Source: Nanobdellota archaeon
GTDB taxonomy: Archaea > Aenigmatarchaeota > Aenigmatarchaeia > QMZP01
NCBI GenBank assembly: GCA_018818465.1
Contig: JAHIRU010000021.1
Span: 1-15,811 of the forward strand
Direction: 5' to 3'
DNA length: 15,811 nucleotides
Position numbers and translations under genes: made by a program. Within the stretch, counting starts at the first letter, position 1. Each line of letters begins with the position of its first letter. The notes below the pieces were generated by a model, which searched no databases, was not told where the DNA came from, and saw only the letters and a program-made list of their open reading frames with translations. Of the stretch, positions 14,780 through 15,811 are shown one piece after another.

Positions 14780-15811
14780 ATGATGAGAAAAATACCATTA
14801 ATGTTAATGATTTCTATTATGACCCTGTTCTTTCTAACATCTTTTGCATCTGCTGTAAGACCTCTAGAAATAGATATTAAGACGCCAACTCTGGAAAGTT
14901 TGTGCAGTTCCGAAGTCTTTTTAGAGCTTGAAATAAAAAACAACAAGGTCATATATGATAATTTTATTGTTGAAATTGATGGACCAGATGCAGACGAATG
15001 GTTTGTACTAGAAAGCACATTTCTTGTTAACTCGATGTCCAGTAAATTGTTTAAAATTCCTATAAATCCGGCAAGAGGCGCTGACGGTGAATTCAAATAT
15101 GATGTTTTTGTTTATTCAAAATCCAACCCAGACTTTAAAGCATCAAGAGGATTCAGGTTGGATATTTCTAAAGTCTGCATAATATCTTTTGATATAGAGA
15201 AAACAGGAGATACACTGACATCAAACATAGAAATTGGTTCTTTTGATAGAAACAGTGTTGATGTCGTATACGAGTTAAAAGACGAAAATGGACAGATAAT
15301 TCAAACAATATCCTTTATTGAAGATGTTAGAGGAGCAAAGGAAGCAGAGCACAGCATAGAATTGCCAGAAAACATTGTTGCGGGAGAGTATTATGTAACA
15401 GTTAAATTGAATGGTTTTGATATCGAAAGAACAGAGATTTTTTCTATCAATGTTAAAGAAGACATAATCGAAACAACAACGATAGTTTCAACACCTTTAT
15501 ACAAAGAAGTTACTGTTGCGATAACAAACAATGGAAATGTTGTAGAAGAAAATGTTGAAACAGAGCAAGCTATTCCAAAAGATTCTATTACAGGTTATGT
15601 TACGAATCCAACTAACTGTCGCACAGATGGAAATGAAAACATCTGTAAATACACTATTCCAGAGATAGCACCAGGTGCTACTGCTTATGTCATTTATAGA
15701 ATTGAATTCTGGCCTTATTGGGCAACATATGCCTTGATTGGGGCTATTGTAGTTCTAATAGGTGGAGTTTCCTTCCTAAGGATAACAAGCCCTACGATAA
15801 AGAAGATCTCA
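14780..15811 (+). CDS. Secreted, membrane-anchored surface protein, 3'-truncated by window edge
   Basis: The frame is open from ATG 14780 to the last base, giving 344 visible residues. It has a signal peptide at about 1-25 (MMRKIPLMLM, a hydrophobic core, then ASA), followed by beta-rich segments without catalytic motifs. Some of these resemble Ig-like or NEW3-type domains (VYELKDENGQII..., AGEYYVTVKLNGF, EVTVAITNNGNVVEENV). A Cys pair lies in TNCRTDGNENICKY. A hydrophobic helix YWATYALIGAIVVLIGGVSFL is near the right edge, followed by a basic stretch, so the visible protein is mostly extracellular. It is divergent from idi. The second ATG three bases later is an alternative start. It may be an adhesin, S-layer-associated protein or a pilus accessory protein; the specific role is unknown. 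Confidence 0.85.
   Translation, partial: MMRKIPLMLMISIMTLFFLTSFASAVRPLEIDIKTPTLESLCSSEVFLELEIKNNKVIYDNFIVEIDGPDADEWFVLESTFLVNSMSSKLFKIPINPARGADGEFKYDVFVYSKSNPDFKASRGFRLDISKVCIISFDIEKTGDTLTSNIEIGSFDRNSVDVVYELKDENGQIIQTISFIEDVRGAKEAEHSIELPENIVAGEYYVTVKLNGFDIERTEIFSINVKEDIIETTTIVSTPLYKEVTVAITNNGNVVEENVETEQAIPKDSITGYVTNPTNCRTDGNENICKYTIPEIAPGATAYVIYRIEFWPYWATYALIGAIVVLIGGVSFLRITSPTIKKIS

Noticed and set aside
14716..15096. Minus-strand frame of 126 codons at the right end
   Set aside because: It lies antisense to the signal peptide and first domain of the surface protein at 14780 and covers its promoter.
1..15811. CRISPR array, insertion sequence or prophage genes
   Set aside because: I saw no regularly spaced direct repeats, transposase motifs or phage structural genes in the window.

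Overview
The window reads as AT-rich archaeal chromosome. The evidence is an aRF1-type release factor, eukaryote/archaea-type ribosomal proteins eS26 and eL40, a Cbf5/TruB-family pseudouridine synthase, a Get3/ArsA ATPase, KaiC- and TadA/TadC-type proteins, a tRNA with an intron bounded by a bulge-helix-bulge, TATA-like boxes and GGTGA/GTGAT ribosome-binding sites. The small zinc-ribbon r-proteins, short Cbf5, Lys/Glu-rich low-complexity proteins and type 1 isopentenyl-diphosphate isomerase would suit a DPANN-like lineage. That placement is inference, and no marker here fixes the phylum.

Layout. 1-1284 (+): 3' part of an unrecognised, aromatic-rich, probably extracellular protein, cut by the window edge. 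Its stop shares a TTAA with the stop of the next gene. 1281-2957 (-): aRF1 carrying a 157-residue mini-intein inserted immediately after the catalytic GGQ position, which reads GGW here. A divergent promoter with a perfect 7-bp inverted repeat separates it from 3034-5797 (+), a KaiC-family ATPase overlapping a TadA/VirB11/ArlI-type secretion ATPase. The single-domain TadC-like platform protein (5819-6772, -) converges on this pair and follows eL40 and eS26 on the minus strand. A 177-nt leader with a strong hairpin lies between those two ribosomal genes. The eL40 gene (58 codons) is easily missed.

7479-8258 (+) Cbf5, apparently leaderless, and 8274-8765 (+) a GNAT acetyltransferase form a short unit. 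Next come an intron-containing tRNA-Cys(GCA) (8800-8931) and Get3/TRC40 (8952-9902). Get3 overlaps antiparallel by 89 bp with the end of a 1149-residue surface protein (9814-13263, -). That protein has a signal peptide, heparinase II/III-like lyase domain, MopE-like Cys/Asp repeats with a Gly9 linker, and a C-terminal membrane anchor. Upstream of it on the same strand are a coiled-coil/four-helix membrane protein (13303-14118) and type 1 IPP isomerase (14146-14670). A divergent gene at 14780 encodes a secreted, membrane-anchored protein that runs off the right edge.

Functional themes are translation (aRF1, eS26, eL40, Cbf5, tRNA-Cys), membrane targeting and secretion (Get3, TadA/TadC, KaiC), isoprenoid lipid synthesis (Idi), and a cell surface aimed at polysaccharide. 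The most unusual signal is the release factor, whose universally conserved GGQ appears as GGW with an intein placed exactly at that catalytic loop.
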